Positions 17,195 to 25,698 of a stretch of 29,128 bases of DNA are shown here, piece after piece (within the stretch, counting starts at the first letter, position 1; each line of letters opens with the position of its first letter). Both the position numbers and the translations under genes were made by a program. A model generated the notes under the pieces. That model searched no databases and was not told the DNA's origin. It saw only the letters and a list, made by a program, of their open reading frames with translations. Origin of the DNA: Desulfonema limicola (GTDB lineage Bacteria > Desulfobacterota > Desulfobacteria > Desulfobacterales > DYRC01); assembly GCA_020718925.1 (NCBI GenBank), contig DYRC01000012.1, positions 1 through 29,128 on the forward strand, in the 5' to 3' direction.

Positions 17195-18265
17195 TTATAT
17201 TTTATTGTCCTTTTTAAGCGTTTTTACAAGCTGACTTATTTTTTTCCAATGCAATTTTTCAACAGCATTCGCTTTCATCGTAATCCGATCTGAAATAAAT
17301 GCAAATTCCTTTTTCAATTTCAAATAATTTTCAAAACGTGTCTTAGCCAACATCCCGTTATTAAGTGCTTTCTGAATTGCACACCCCGGTTCGTTCTCAT
17401 GTTTGCAATCACGAAAACGGCAATCTGAAGCTAATGATTCAATATCATCAAAAGCATGTTTCAATCCATCCTCATCACCCCAAACCTGTAACTCTTTCAT
17501 TCCGGGAGTATCAATTATCATACCCCCTCCGGGTAATAAAAACAATTCACGCGAAGTTGTGGTATGCCTGCCTCTGCTTCCCAATTCGCTGACTTCATTT
17601 ACCTGTTGGCGTTCAATTCCTAACAGTGAATTGATTATTGTAGATTTTCCAACCCCTGATGAACCTAAAAATGCAGCGGTTTTTCCGGTTGTGATATATT
17701 TATTCAGAATTTCCAAACCGGTATTCCGAAATGCACTGACAGTATGTACATCAATGCCGAAAGCAATTGATTCGACTTCACTTTTTCGGAGTTCACTTTC
17801 ATTGCAGAGGTCAGCCTTATTCAACAAAATAACCGGAACAGCCCCGCTCTCCCATGCTAAAGAGATGTATCTCTCAATGCGTCTTAAATTATAGTTAAAA
17901 TCCAAACCGGTAACAATAAATACAACATCAATGTTAGCTGCAACGACCTGTTCATCAGTAATCTGTCCGGCAACTTTACGACTGAAAGCACTCTTTCTAG
18001 GTAAAAGTGTATGTATAGTCGCTCTTTTTTCATTTTGCAGAATTGAAACCGCAACCCAATCACCGACCGTAGGAAAATTACTTTTACTATCTGAATTAAA
18101 TCTGAATTTACCGGATATCTCGCATGTATATTCTCCGAGTTCATTAATCCCAAGATATTTTTCACGGTTTTCCCGTATTATCCGCATAGGAGTATAATCC
18201 TGATCTCGGAAAATTTCAAAATTTTCATTAAAAAATGTGTTCCATCCTAAATCAGATAACTGCAT
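17195..18265 (-). CDS. rsgA: ribosome biogenesis GTPase RsgA
   Basis: This 356-aa circularly permuted GTPase helps 30S maturation. An N-terminal OB-fold (about 25-105) precedes the GTPase domain with motifs in the permuted order G4 NKAD (149-152), G1 GSSGVGKST (201-209) and G3 DTPG (252-255). A switch region at RGRHTTTSRE comes before G3, and a C-terminal zinc knuckle has C282, C287, H289 and C295. It is full length. The start follows GGAG at 8 nt. It is oriented against the chemotaxis genes, splits cheB from cheD, and is visibly AT-richer than both, suggesting a separately acquired or relocated segment. Confidence 0.95.
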   Translation of the reverse strand: MQLSDLGWNTFFNENFEIFRDQDYTPMRIIRENREKYLGINELGEYTCEISGKFRFNSDSKSNFPTVGDWVAVSILQNEKRATIHTLLPRKSAFSRKVAGQITDEQVVAANIDVVFIVTGLDFNYNLRRIERYISLAWESGAVPVILLNKADLCNESELRKSEVESIAFGIDVHTVSAFRNTGLEILNKYITTGKTAAFLGSSGVGKSTIINSLLGIERQQVNEVSELGSRGRHTTTSRELFLLPGGGMIIDTPGMKELQVWGDEDGLKHAFDDIESLASDCRFRDCKHENEPGCAIQKALNNGMLAKTRFENYLKLKKEFAFISDRITMKANAVEKLHWKKISQLVKTLKKDNKI

Positions 18266-18323
18266 TAACTTACTCCATTCTTAAGTTGAATTTAGCATAT
18301 AACACCATGTTCAACGGCGTGGG

Positions 18324-18337
18324 TCTGTTGCAACAGA
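18324..18337. promoter_or_regulatory. perfect 14-bp palindrome
   Basis: TCTGTTGCAACAGA is a perfect palindrome in the leader region of rsgA, about 60 bp upstream of its ATG. It is set in a GC-rich patch within AT-rich DNA. It could be a dimeric regulator's operator or the edge of a repeat. Confidence 0.35.
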
Positions 18338-18596
18338 GGGCAGCGAAGATAAAAAATATCCCTCTCTATTTTTTTATCCGAATTTTGTCAACAACTTTAT
18401 TTTTAGAAATGACAGTATAATTTATATTGAAAATAAAAGAATAAGAGATTAGTATTGATAATTAATAAAATAATACACCAGACTTTCATTCGTGAAAAAA
18501 ATAGAAATCCGAAGCTTTTTATGATAAGAGATGTTGTTTTGATTGTCCATTCGGAACTTCAGCTTAGAAAAACATATTGAAATGACTTTTGTTTGA

Positions 18597-18624
18597 TTGC
18601 AGAATAATACAACCTGTTTATACT
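18597..18624 (+). promoter_or_regulatory. possible sigma-70 promoter for cheD
   Basis: TTGCAG (18597-18602), a 16-nt spacer and TATACT (18619-18624) precede the cheD ATG by 20 nt. The -10 box is good and the -35 box is weak. A new promoter would be needed here because rsgA in the opposite direction cuts cheD off from the cheAWB transcript. Confidence 0.35.
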
Positions 18625-18644
18625 GCATAATTTTGGAAGATAGG

Positions 18645-19331
18645 ATGAAGAAAAAAATCACCATTCATATCGGAGAGTTGTATGCCACCACCCGACCGAT
18701 GGTCATTCATACGCTGGTCGGATCTTGCGTTTCCGTGTGTTTATTCGATCCCACGCGTCAGATCGGGGGAATGAATCATATCCTGCTGCCCGGCAAAGCA
18801 GATATGACAAAATTTGATGCGCCTGCCCGCTACGGCATCTATGCGATGGAGCTTTTAATCAATAAAATTATGAAGTTGGGCGGAAATCGTCATGAACTGA
18901 TCGCTAAAATTTTCGGGGGCGCTCATCTGCTTCCGGCAATTTCTTATGAAAATGGGATCGGGCGTAAAAACGTGGCATTTGTTACGGAATTTTTACGCAA
19001 TGAATCCATACGCATTATCAGCCATGACATTGAAGGGCATGAATCCCGGCGGATTTATTTTCATACTGACACCGGAGATGTATTTTTAAAACGGATTTTT
19101 TCTCATTATTATCCGGCTCTGGTTCAGCAGGAGCAAAAGCTTTTCAGACGGGCAAAAAGAGAATCGGAAAAACCTGCAGCCATCAGTTTCTTTACCAAAG
19201 ACAGGCAAGATGAACTTAACAGACAAAAACAATACGAATTTCTCAAGCAAAGAGATTATCAAATCGCTCCTGAATGCGATAACGGATGCGGTGGTTTTGA
19301 CGGATTCGGATGGCAGAGTGCTTCTGCTTAA
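18645..19331 (+). CDS. cheD: receptor glutamine deamidase CheD
   Basis: CheD deamidates receptor glutamines and in some bacteria interacts with CheC. Catalytic residues are T23, C28 (TLVGSCVSVCLFDP) and H45 (GGMNHILLP), matching the Thr-Cys-His set of the Thermotoga enzyme. I start it at ATG 18645, after GGAAGA; the longer frame from 18597 lacks an RBS. The frame is 228 aa, against about 160 for short family members. The enzyme domain ends near residue 165, and the last 40 residues overlap the start of the next kinase gene by 122 nt. Those final residues have an odd composition and look like translation of the kinase's DNA in another frame, so the original stop may have been lost. No cheC is seen. 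Confidence 0.93.
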   Translation: MKKKITIHIGELYATTRPMVIHTLVGSCVSVCLFDPTRQIGGMNHILLPGKADMTKFDAPARYGIYAMELLINKIMKLGGNRHELIAKIFGGAHLLPAISYENGIGRKNVAFVTEFLRNESIRIISHDIEGHESRRIYFHTDTGDVFLKRIFSHYYPALVQQEQKLFRRAKRESEKPAAISFFTKDRQDELNRQKQYEFLKQRDYQIAPECDNGCGGFDGFGWQSASA

Positions 19332-21171
19332 CGAACCGGCTGCCCAGAGAATCGGCACCCCCGCAGATGAGATTGTGGGACACTTTCTTTGCGATTTTTT
19401 TGAGCCGTCTGTGGCGCAATTGAGAAGCGAGAAGCTCAAAGAGGTGCTGACATCAGGTGCGCCGGTGCGGTTTAAAGATGAAAACAACGGCAGAATCAAT
19501 GACATTCATGCCTGTCCAATCTCTGATTCATCCGGAAATGTAAAAGGAATAGCCGCTTTTGCGCGGGACATCACCAAGCGCAAAAAAGCCGAACTGGAAC
19601 TTCGCCATCTCAATGCGGAACTTGAACGCCGTATTGCGGAACGGACTGCCGATCTTGAAGAAGCCATGACGCAGACCAAACTCATGGCACATAAAGCCGA
19701 TGCAGCCAACCGAGCGAAAAGCGAATTTTTAGCCAATATGAGCCATGAAATCCGAACCCCGATGAACGGCGTTATCGGAATGCTGGATTTGCTGTTGGAC
19801 ACGGAGATCAACGCGCATCAGTCCGAATATCTGACTTTGGCAAAGTATGCGGCAGATTCGCTGCTGTATCTGTTAAACGACATTCTTGATTTGGCGCGGA
19901 TTGAGTCCGGTAAAGTGAAGATCAGCAAGACGCAGTTCAATCTCGGCGCAGTCATTGATATGGCAATATCGCCGGTGCGTCTGCTCGCAATAGAAAAAAA
20001 TCTGGAATTGTCATGGTCTATGGCTGAAAATGTTCCGGCGTGGCTGATCGGAGACCCGGATCGGCTGCGTCAGATTATTCTGAATATCGTCAAAAATGCG
20101 ATTAAATTTACCTCTGAAGGCAGTATTACTATCGGTGTCGAAACCGAACCCTCGCCGGAAGAAAACATAAGTTTGAAATTTTCAATCCGCGATACCGGCA
20201 TCGGCATTCCCGAAGATAAACAGAATATGATTTTTGAGCCGTTTTTGCAGATAAACAGTTCCGCGCCGCAAAACTACGGAGGCGTGGGGCTGGGACTGGC
20301 GATTTCCAAGCAGCTGATTGAAATGATGGGCGGGCGCATCTGGCTCAGAAGTCAGCCGGGAAAAGGCTCTGAGTTTTATTTTACGGTGATGTTTGAAATA
20401 TCGCATGAACAAACCTTGAAAGCGGAAATCAGCCGTGATACGTTTTCTGCTTCGGTCAGTCCGCTTAAAATTTTAGTGGCTGAAGATGATCCGATCAGCC
20501 ATCGGGTGGCTGCCGAATTGTTAAAGCGGGAAAACCATGAAGTAACGGTGGTATGTAACGGCAAGGCAGCGGTAGAGGCTGCTCTGGCTGGAAAATTCGA
20601 TCTGATTTTAATGGATATTCAGATGCCTGAAATGGACGGACTTGAAGCCAGCCGGCTTATCAAAGAAAAAATGAATATTCCGATTATTGCGCTGACTGCC
20701 GATGTCTTAAAAGGCGGCAGAGAGCGATATATCGCGGCAGGAATGGATGAATATATCCCCAAACCCATACAGAAATCAGAACTGCTCTCAAAAATAAATA
20801 AATTTGCCGCAGCCCGGACCGTGAATACAGACGAACTCGCGGCAAAATCGTTTGATAGTTCGCTTATTCAGAGCAGATTCGGAGGCGATGTTTCTGCATA
20901 CAGGGAATATGCTGCAGAATCTGTTCAGAAAATCAGGACTGAAATTGCCCATCTGAAAAAAATTATTTTTTCAGAACAGCAGAGCATTACGATATATCAG
21001 GCAGAACAGCTTCAGAAGATAGCGCAGAATATCGGCGCGTTGAATATGGCAGATGAAGCGTTCCGACTTAAACTGGCAGTCAGAAGTCAGGATACACAAA
21101 AATATAAGCCATTGCTTAAAAAAATCGAAAGCGCGTTTGAACGGCTGAAAACGGAGATAAATGAGAAGTGA
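19210..21171 (+). CDS. PAS hybrid histidine kinase with receiver and degenerate HPt
   Basis: This 653-aa soluble kinase has a PAS domain (15-125), a coiled coil (125-170) and HisKA with H179 (FLANMSHEIRTPMNG). The ATPase domain follows, with N296 (KNAIKFT), DTGIGIP and GVGLGLAIS, then a receiver (418-530) with phospho-acceptor D469 (LMDIQMPEMDG) and K518. The C-terminal ~100 residues (545-645) resemble an HPt bundle, but where HPt domains have AHxLKG this one reads AEQLQKI (598-604), so the phospho-acceptor His is missing. The start ATG lies inside the cheD frame; the PAS begins too early for a later start. The stop codon lies in a short-tandem hairpin at 21159-21225. It probably signals with cheD and the chemotaxis genes. 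Confidence 0.92.
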   Translation: MNLTDKNNTNFSSKEIIKSLLNAITDAVVLTDSDGRVLLLNEPAAQRIGTPADEIVGHFLCDFFEPSVAQLRSEKLKEVLTSGAPVRFKDENNGRINDIHACPISDSSGNVKGIAAFARDITKRKKAELELRHLNAELERRIAERTADLEEAMTQTKLMAHKADAANRAKSEFLANMSHEIRTPMNGVIGMLDLLLDTEINAHQSEYLTLAKYAADSLLYLLNDILDLARIESGKVKISKTQFNLGAVIDMAISPVRLLAIEKNLELSWSMAENVPAWLIGDPDRLRQIILNIVKNAIKFTSEGSITIGVETEPSPEENISLKFSIRDTGIGIPEDKQNMIFEPFLQINSSAPQNYGGVGLGLAISKQLIEMMGGRIWLRSQPGKGSEFYFTVMFEISHEQTLKAEISRDTFSASVSPLKILVAEDDPISHRVAAELLKRENHEVTVVCNGKAAVEAALAGKFDLILMDIQMPEMDGLEASRLIKEKMNIPIIALTADVLKGGRERYIAAGMDEYIPKPIQKSELLSKINKFAAARTVNTDELAAKSFDSSLIQSRFGGDVSAYREYAAESVQKIRTEIAHLKKIIFSEQQSITIYQAEQLQKIAQNIGALNMADEAFRLKLAVRSQDTQKYKPLLKKIESAFERLKTEINEK

Positions 21172-21225
21172 GAAATGAGAAATGAGAAGTTCGGTTTTCA
21201 TTTCTCACTTCTCACTTCTCACTTT
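21159..21225 (+). repeat. heptamer-repeat hairpin at kinase stop codon
   Basis: The left arm is built of purine-rich heptamers (ATGAGAA / GTGAGAA, 21159-21190) and the right arm of their complements (TTCTCAC units, 21200-21225), with a 9-nt loop. It would form a long hairpin of about 25 bp. The kinase TGA (21169-21171) is inside the left arm. The AAGGAA site for the next gene follows 5 nt after it, so the hairpin may limit read-through or translation into that gene. Confidence 0.75.
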
Positions 21226-21241
21226 AAAATAAGGAACCAGT

Positions 21242-23890
21242 ATGGAACTCACGCAGTTGGAATCTCTTGTATCGGCATATCAGCAGGGCGGTCCTGATGC
21301 TATGCGAAAAATCGAACCGCAGTTGAGCGGACAGCGAATACGATTGGCTGAGATATTTTTAAACGCTTCTGATGCCGAGGCTGAACATATCTATAACAGC
21401 GAGTCTGGAAAAGTTTATGCTGTTCTGAGACGGGCAGGATTGCACAATCTCCTCCGAAGCCCGGAGGAACAGCAGACTGCTAATAAATTACTTCATAAAT
21501 GGCAGGAACTTAAAATACCTTCAGCCGGTGTTCTGCTCGGTTCAATGCTCATGTTTCAGCCGTATGAACTGCCGATTCCGACTCATTTTACTCATCTGCT
21601 GCCTTGGATGAGAGCAGCTTATGCCCAATATCTGATGAACGCTCCGGCATTGTTTCATCAGATCGGCGAAGCTGACCGATTTGCGGATTTCTGGATGAAT
21701 GCCATGAATTTGTTTCATCAATCGCTGTTATCTGAGGAATCATTTCCGGAAGCATCTGAAATCGCAGATATTTTCATGCAGCAATCTGATTTTACCCAGT
21801 TTTATTTCAACGAAAAAGTCTTAGCTCACGCATATCGTCAACGTGCTGAGATTATGGAATATTTAGCATTAAAGCAAAAGATGCCACTGGCGAATCTTTC
21901 TTCTGTGCGCGGTTCTTCGGAAAAAATCAGGGTGGGGATTCTTGCCGTGTCATTAACGCCTAATCCCGAGACCTTTTTGCTTATTTCATATATAGATAAA
22001 CTGCCCAAGGAGTATTGCGATATAACGCTGTATTGCCTGCGTCAGAACGGCAATATTCTTGAAGATTACTGCCGCAGCCGTGCGGATAAATTTGTGGTCT
22101 TATCCGAAGGCACGGATAATGCTCAGAAAGCCCAGACCATCCGCGCTGATGATCTTGACGTACTGATTATCGGAACGAACATCAGCAATCGTCTCAATTC
22201 CGGCACAAAGCTTGCCATGTTCAGAATGGCACGGACGCATATTGTTGTTGAAAATTCGCCGGTTACTACCGGATTCACCTCTTCGGATGTTTATCTGTCT
22301 TCATGGTTCAACGATCCGGAATTTTTGGCACAGGAGCAGTATTCTGAGCGATTATACCGGGTTCCCGGCATGATCGGGTATTATGCGTATCATCTGGATA
22401 CAGAATCCAAAACCACCACAATCACCCGCACAAGCTTGAAAATTCCCCAAAATGCCGTTGTGTATTTTTCAGGCGCGAAAATATTCAAGATTTTGCCGGA
22501 AGTCTCTGATCTTTGGGCAAAAATTTTAAGCCGGGTTCCGAACAGCTTTTTAATTCTGATGCCATTTCATCCGGATGTTTCAGCGTCTTATCCGATTCGT
22601 CCGTTCATTAAGCGCATCAATACGCAGATGACGGGCGCGGGTGTGGATTTCAGCCGAATCCGTTTTCTCAAACTCATGCCGACCCGTGCGGATATTCACG
22701 GCGTGATGGAGAGTTGTGATGCGTATTTAGACAGCTTCCCATACTCCGGGGCATGTTCGCTGATAGACCCGCTGACGGTCGGGCTTCCCGCGATTGTCCG
22801 ATCCGGCAAAACCTTACGCAGCAATATCGCTGCCGGAATGCTCCGGGCTATCGGCATGGAAGAAATGATCGCCGCAAGTTCGGAAGAATATGTGGAAAAA
22901 GCCGTAAAATTGGGAACGGATCCGGCATGGCGCGATTCAATCCGGCATCGGATAAAGACATTTATGTCCCGCCACAATCCCTTTTCCGACACAGCATCTT
23001 GCGGAATAAAGCTTTTGGCAGCATTTAACGATTTAAACGATGTCCGGCGCAGAGAAGCTCTTCACCTGATGTCGCTGACCATACCGGAATTGAAAGCGCG
23101 GATTCAGACGCTTCTGGCGCAGTTATTTGAGAAGAAAAATCTGTATATTCAGAATCTTGTCGGAAATGAAATCATCCGATTGCTGCTGATTCCGTATTTT
23201 CAATCTTCTGATGAGCAGAGTGTTCGGCATCTGATTGATGTAGGGGCTTATCATGGTCATTCGGCAGAGCCTTTTCTGAATGCGGGCTGGAGTGCGGATT
23301 TGTTTGAGCCGGATCCGGCGTGTGAAGCCAAGTTGAACGAGCTGGTGGGGCGTTATGCCGGAAAAGCAAGGATGTTTAAGCAGATTGCCAGCCATGAAGC
23401 TGAAAGTATGCTCATTTTTTATCAGTCTGATCCCGGATTTTCTTCGCTTGAGCCTTCGCCTTATGCCAAATTGCAGCAGGTCTTGTTTGTCAGATCTGTC
23501 CGGTTGAATGAAGCGGTGCTGCCTAACGGGCGATTGGATATGCTTCATATTGATGCACAAGGCTCTGATTTTCAGGCATTATCCGGCTATGATTTCAAAC
23601 ACGCGCCGCCCAAGTGCATCATGCTTCATGTTGACGGCAAATTTCCGGCTCAGTCTGTTGAAAAAACAGAGGCTGTTATTGCAGATATGAAGCGTCAGGG
23701 CTATGATGCCATTGTTTTCGGGTATGGAGATAAAGGGCTTGCAGGAATAAGCCTTGATGGTATTTCAAAACAGCCCGATGCAAAGGGAACTATTCTGTTT
23801 TATCAACACGAAGATGCGGTTCTTCTAGCGACTCTGGTTCGGCTATTGAAGAGCTTTTCTCCCCTTCAAGCAGCGCGACCAGTTCATTGA
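21242..23890 (+). CDS. GT41-like glycosyltransferase / FkbM methyltransferase fusion
   Basis: This 882-aa cytoplasmic protein has a helical N-terminus (1-215) with no clear TPR consensus. Residues 229-600 resemble the catalytic part of O-linked GlcNAc transferase (SPINDLY/OGT, GT41): a first Rossmann half from RVGILAVS, then LDSFPYSGACSLIDPLTVGLPAIV (496-519) and the following SGKTLRSN, which match the family donor-site pattern. Residues 664-850 are an FkbM-type SAM methyltransferase (LIDVGAYHGHSAEPF, LFEPDPA, MLHIDAQGSDFQAL). It probably adds a sugar to a protein or surface glycan and O-methylates it; next to chemotaxis genes, flagellin, pilin or a surface protein are candidate acceptors. 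RBS AAGGAA. The last 101 nt overlap the oppositely oriented MCP3 gene. Confidence 0.87.
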   Translation: MELTQLESLVSAYQQGGPDAMRKIEPQLSGQRIRLAEIFLNASDAEAEHIYNSESGKVYAVLRRAGLHNLLRSPEEQQTANKLLHKWQELKIPSAGVLLGSMLMFQPYELPIPTHFTHLLPWMRAAYAQYLMNAPALFHQIGEADRFADFWMNAMNLFHQSLLSEESFPEASEIADIFMQQSDFTQFYFNEKVLAHAYRQRAEIMEYLALKQKMPLANLSSVRGSSEKIRVGILAVSLTPNPETFLLISYIDKLPKEYCDITLYCLRQNGNILEDYCRSRADKFVVLSEGTDNAQKAQTIRADDLDVLIIGTNISNRLNSGTKLAMFRMARTHIVVENSPVTTGFTSSDVYLSSWFNDPEFLAQEQYSERLYRVPGMIGYYAYHLDTESKTTTITRTSLKIPQNAVVYFSGAKIFKILPEVSDLWAKILSRVPNSFLILMPFHPDVSASYPIRPFIKRINTQMTGAGVDFSRIRFLKLMPTRADIHGVMESCDAYLDSFPYSGACSLIDPLTVGLPAIVRSGKTLRSNIAAGMLRAIGMEEMIAASSEEYVEKAVKLGTDPAWRDSIRHRIKTFMSRHNPFSDTASCGIKLLAAFNDLNDVRRREALHLMSLTIPELKARIQTLLAQLFEKKNLYIQNLVGNEIIRLLLIPYFQSSDEQSVRHLIDVGAYHGHSAEPFLNAGWSADLFEPDPACEAKLNELVGRYAGKARMFKQIASHEAESMLIFYQSDPGFSSLEPSPYAKLQQVLFVRSVRLNEAVLPNGRLDMLHIDAQGSDFQALSGYDFKHAPPKCIMLHVDGKFPAQSVEKTEAVIADMKRQGYDAIVFGYGDKGLAGISLDGISKQPDAKGTILFYQHEDAVLLATLVRLLKSFSPLQAARPVH

Positions 23891-25271
23891 CAAAATTGCT
23901 CATCAGATCTGCCTGTGCATATAATTCAATGGAAACAGAGGCGGAATTTTCCGCATTGGCGGCATTTAACCGGGTGATTTGCCGCACCTCTGCCATTGCC
24001 GCGCTGATCTGCTCAATTCCGTCAGACTGCTCCTGAGAGGCTTCAAAAATTTCCTCAATGAGTTCACCGGCTTTCATGCTGTATTCCATACTGGTTTGAA
24101 ATGATTGTCCGGTTTTTTCAACCATCGCTCCGCCAATATCTATTTCGGAGACGGTCTTTTCAATCAGATTTCGGATATTTTCGGCAGATTCGCCGGTTTT
24201 CAGCGCAAGGCTGCGGACTTCTCCTGCCACCACGCCGAAACCCGCACCGGATTGACCGGCACGGGCTGCCTCTACTGCCGCATTCAAAGCTAAAAGATTG
24301 GTCTGAAACGCAATATCATCAATCGCATTGGTGATTTTGGCAATCTGCTCTCCCTGATGCTTGATTTTCCGCATAGCTTCGGCGGTCTCTTTCATCGCGG
24401 TGCTGGCAATCTGAATATATGAATAGATTTCTTCTCTCACATCTCGGATCCGAATGGTTGAGGCGATATTTTCCTTAATCACAGACAGAATTTTTTCCAA
24501 CAGATGTGCTGTTGCCTTCATGGACTCTTCTTGCTGAAGCGCGCCGGTGGCAAGCTGTTCGCTTTCCACCGACATTTTTGAAGACGCATGCGCCACTTTT
24601 GCCGAAGATACCATCAAGCCCTCTGAAATCCGATGCAGCCTCTGAGTTACGGAGTTTCGGATAACCCAGCCGATACCTAGAACCGATATAATGATAATGA
24701 GCAACGATAAGAAAATGTTGAATTTATTTCGCCCCTGAGACTCCCGGATAACATCGGCAATATTTTCCGAAAGGTCTTTGCGGATTGACACAGACAGTGC
24801 CGCAAGCAGCAATGCAATCTGCTTTTTTTCCTGAGTCAGCCGGGCGGACTGATCAATGGGACTTTCTTTTCCTTTGCTGAATACAGAATAAACTACAGAT
24901 GCTTCATCTGTGTAATGTCTGATTTTTTTCACCACCGAAGCAATCTCGGTTCCGGTTTTCTGTCGGATTGCCTCAAGCTTTGCCAGACGTTCCAATGAAG
25001 TAAGTATCTGAGCAGCTTCTTTTTTTGCATCCTCAATCATATCCGCCTCGCCGGTCATCACGGCATTTTCATAAAGCTTGTTCTGACGCTCAAAACCGAC
25101 GATGATTTTCTGGCTGATCTCTGTTGAGATTATGGCAAAATCTGAAACGCTCGGAAGTTTATCCTGAATTTTGGCAGAGTTATAATAGGAAAACAACACG
25201 GATAATGCGTATCCGATAATCAGAACACTTAAACTCGCGCCGATTTTTACCGAAAGTCTGGATTGTCCCAT
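23790..25271 (-). CDS. methyl-accepting chemotaxis protein (MCP3)
   Basis: This 493-aa transmembrane receptor has TM1 at about 11-31, a periplasmic helical sensor (32-185), and TM2 at about 186-206. After that a short linker leads straight into the signalling coiled coil, with no clear HAMP domain. The tip AIDDIAFQTNLLALNAAVEAARAG is a different subtype from the tips of MCP1 and the PAS-MCP. The tail lacks a CheR tether. It lies 14 nt after a small phosphate-binding-like periplasmic protein, a natural candidate for its ligand-presenting partner, in the ppdK operon. The 3' end overlaps the GT41/FkbM gene tail-to-tail by 101 nt. It ends in TAG. Confidence 0.93.
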   Translation of the reverse strand: MGQSRLSVKIGASLSVLIIGYALSVLFSYYNSAKIQDKLPSVSDFAIISTEISQKIIVGFERQNKLYENAVMTGEADMIEDAKKEAAQILTSLERLAKLEAIRQKTGTEIASVVKKIRHYTDEASVVYSVFSKGKESPIDQSARLTQEKKQIALLLAALSVSIRKDLSENIADVIRESQGRNKFNIFLSLLIIIISVLGIGWVIRNSVTQRLHRISEGLMVSSAKVAHASSKMSVESEQLATGALQQEESMKATAHLLEKILSVIKENIASTIRIRDVREEIYSYIQIASTAMKETAEAMRKIKHQGEQIAKITNAIDDIAFQTNLLALNAAVEAARAGQSGAGFGVVAGEVRSLALKTGESAENIRNLIEKTVSEIDIGGAMVEKTGQSFQTSMEYSMKAGELIEEIFEASQEQSDGIEQISAAMAEVRQITRLNAANAENSASVSIELYAQADLMSNFVNELVALLEGEKSSSIAEPESLEEPHLRVDKTE

Positions 25272-25285
25272 AATTGCCCGCCTCT

Positions 25286-25696
25286 TTACTCAATGATTAA
25301 AACTTTGACGCTGCTGCTAAGGGCTGCGTCATCCGCATAGCCTACAGCCCCTTTGGTTTCAGACACATATTTCACCAAATCTGATTCGCTGTCAAAGGAT
25401 TTGGGTTCTTTGCCTTTGCCCCAGAAAGCATATTGCTTCCAGTATGTTGAAAACTGAGCGGACGTTTTTTCCACTACGTCTTTTAAAAACGCCTCATGGC
25501 TTGCGCCTGAACGAAGAATTACCGGCACAATTTTTTCTCCGTTATCCCACACTGTTTTTTTACCCAGAAATATCATCACCGCGTCTGCCTTTTTTATGGT
25601 ATTTGGCGAGACTTTAAGATGGGCGATAATTCTGAGTTCAGCATAAGCTGCTGATGCAATTATCAGGAAAATGCAGGCAATCAATGCACTTCTCAT
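25286..25696 (-). CDS. small periplasmic phosphate-binding-like protein
   Basis: This 136-aa protein has a clear signal peptide (1-19, cut after AAYA) and a single lobe of the PstS-like periplasmic binding fold. The family pattern is visible: an IFLGKK segment, a central VPVILRSGASHEAF, YWKQYAFWGKGKEP, and a late GAVGYADDAAL. Members of this length occur in Vibrio, Geobacter and relatives, annotated as phosphate ABC substrate-binding proteins although they are only about half the size of PstS. No ABC transporter genes are adjacent. With MCP3 14 nt downstream, a sensing role is more likely than uptake. It begins 2 nt after the ppdK stop. Confidence 0.85.
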   Translation of the reverse strand: MRSALIACIFLIIASAAYAELRIIAHLKVSPNTIKKADAVMIFLGKKTVWDNGEKIVPVILRSGASHEAFLKDVVEKTSAQFSTYWKQYAFWGKGKEPKSFDSESDLVKYVSETKGAVGYADDAALSSSVKVLIIE

Positions 25697-25698
25697 AA

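Larger units (their letters stand above)
18266..18644. other. AT-rich divergent intergenic region
   Basis: About 380 bp separate rsgA (minus) from cheD (plus). No credible gene is present: small frames here have no RBS and no recognisable product. It contains a 14-bp perfect palindrome (18324-18337) in a locally GC-rich patch, and a possible cheD promoter near 18597-18624. The rest is strongly AT-rich with short A and T runs. Confidence 0.6.

Noticed and set aside
18449..18664. 71-aa frame on the minus strand in the rsgA-cheD gap
   Set aside because: Runs into the start of cheD, AT-rich composition, no RBS or recognisable product.
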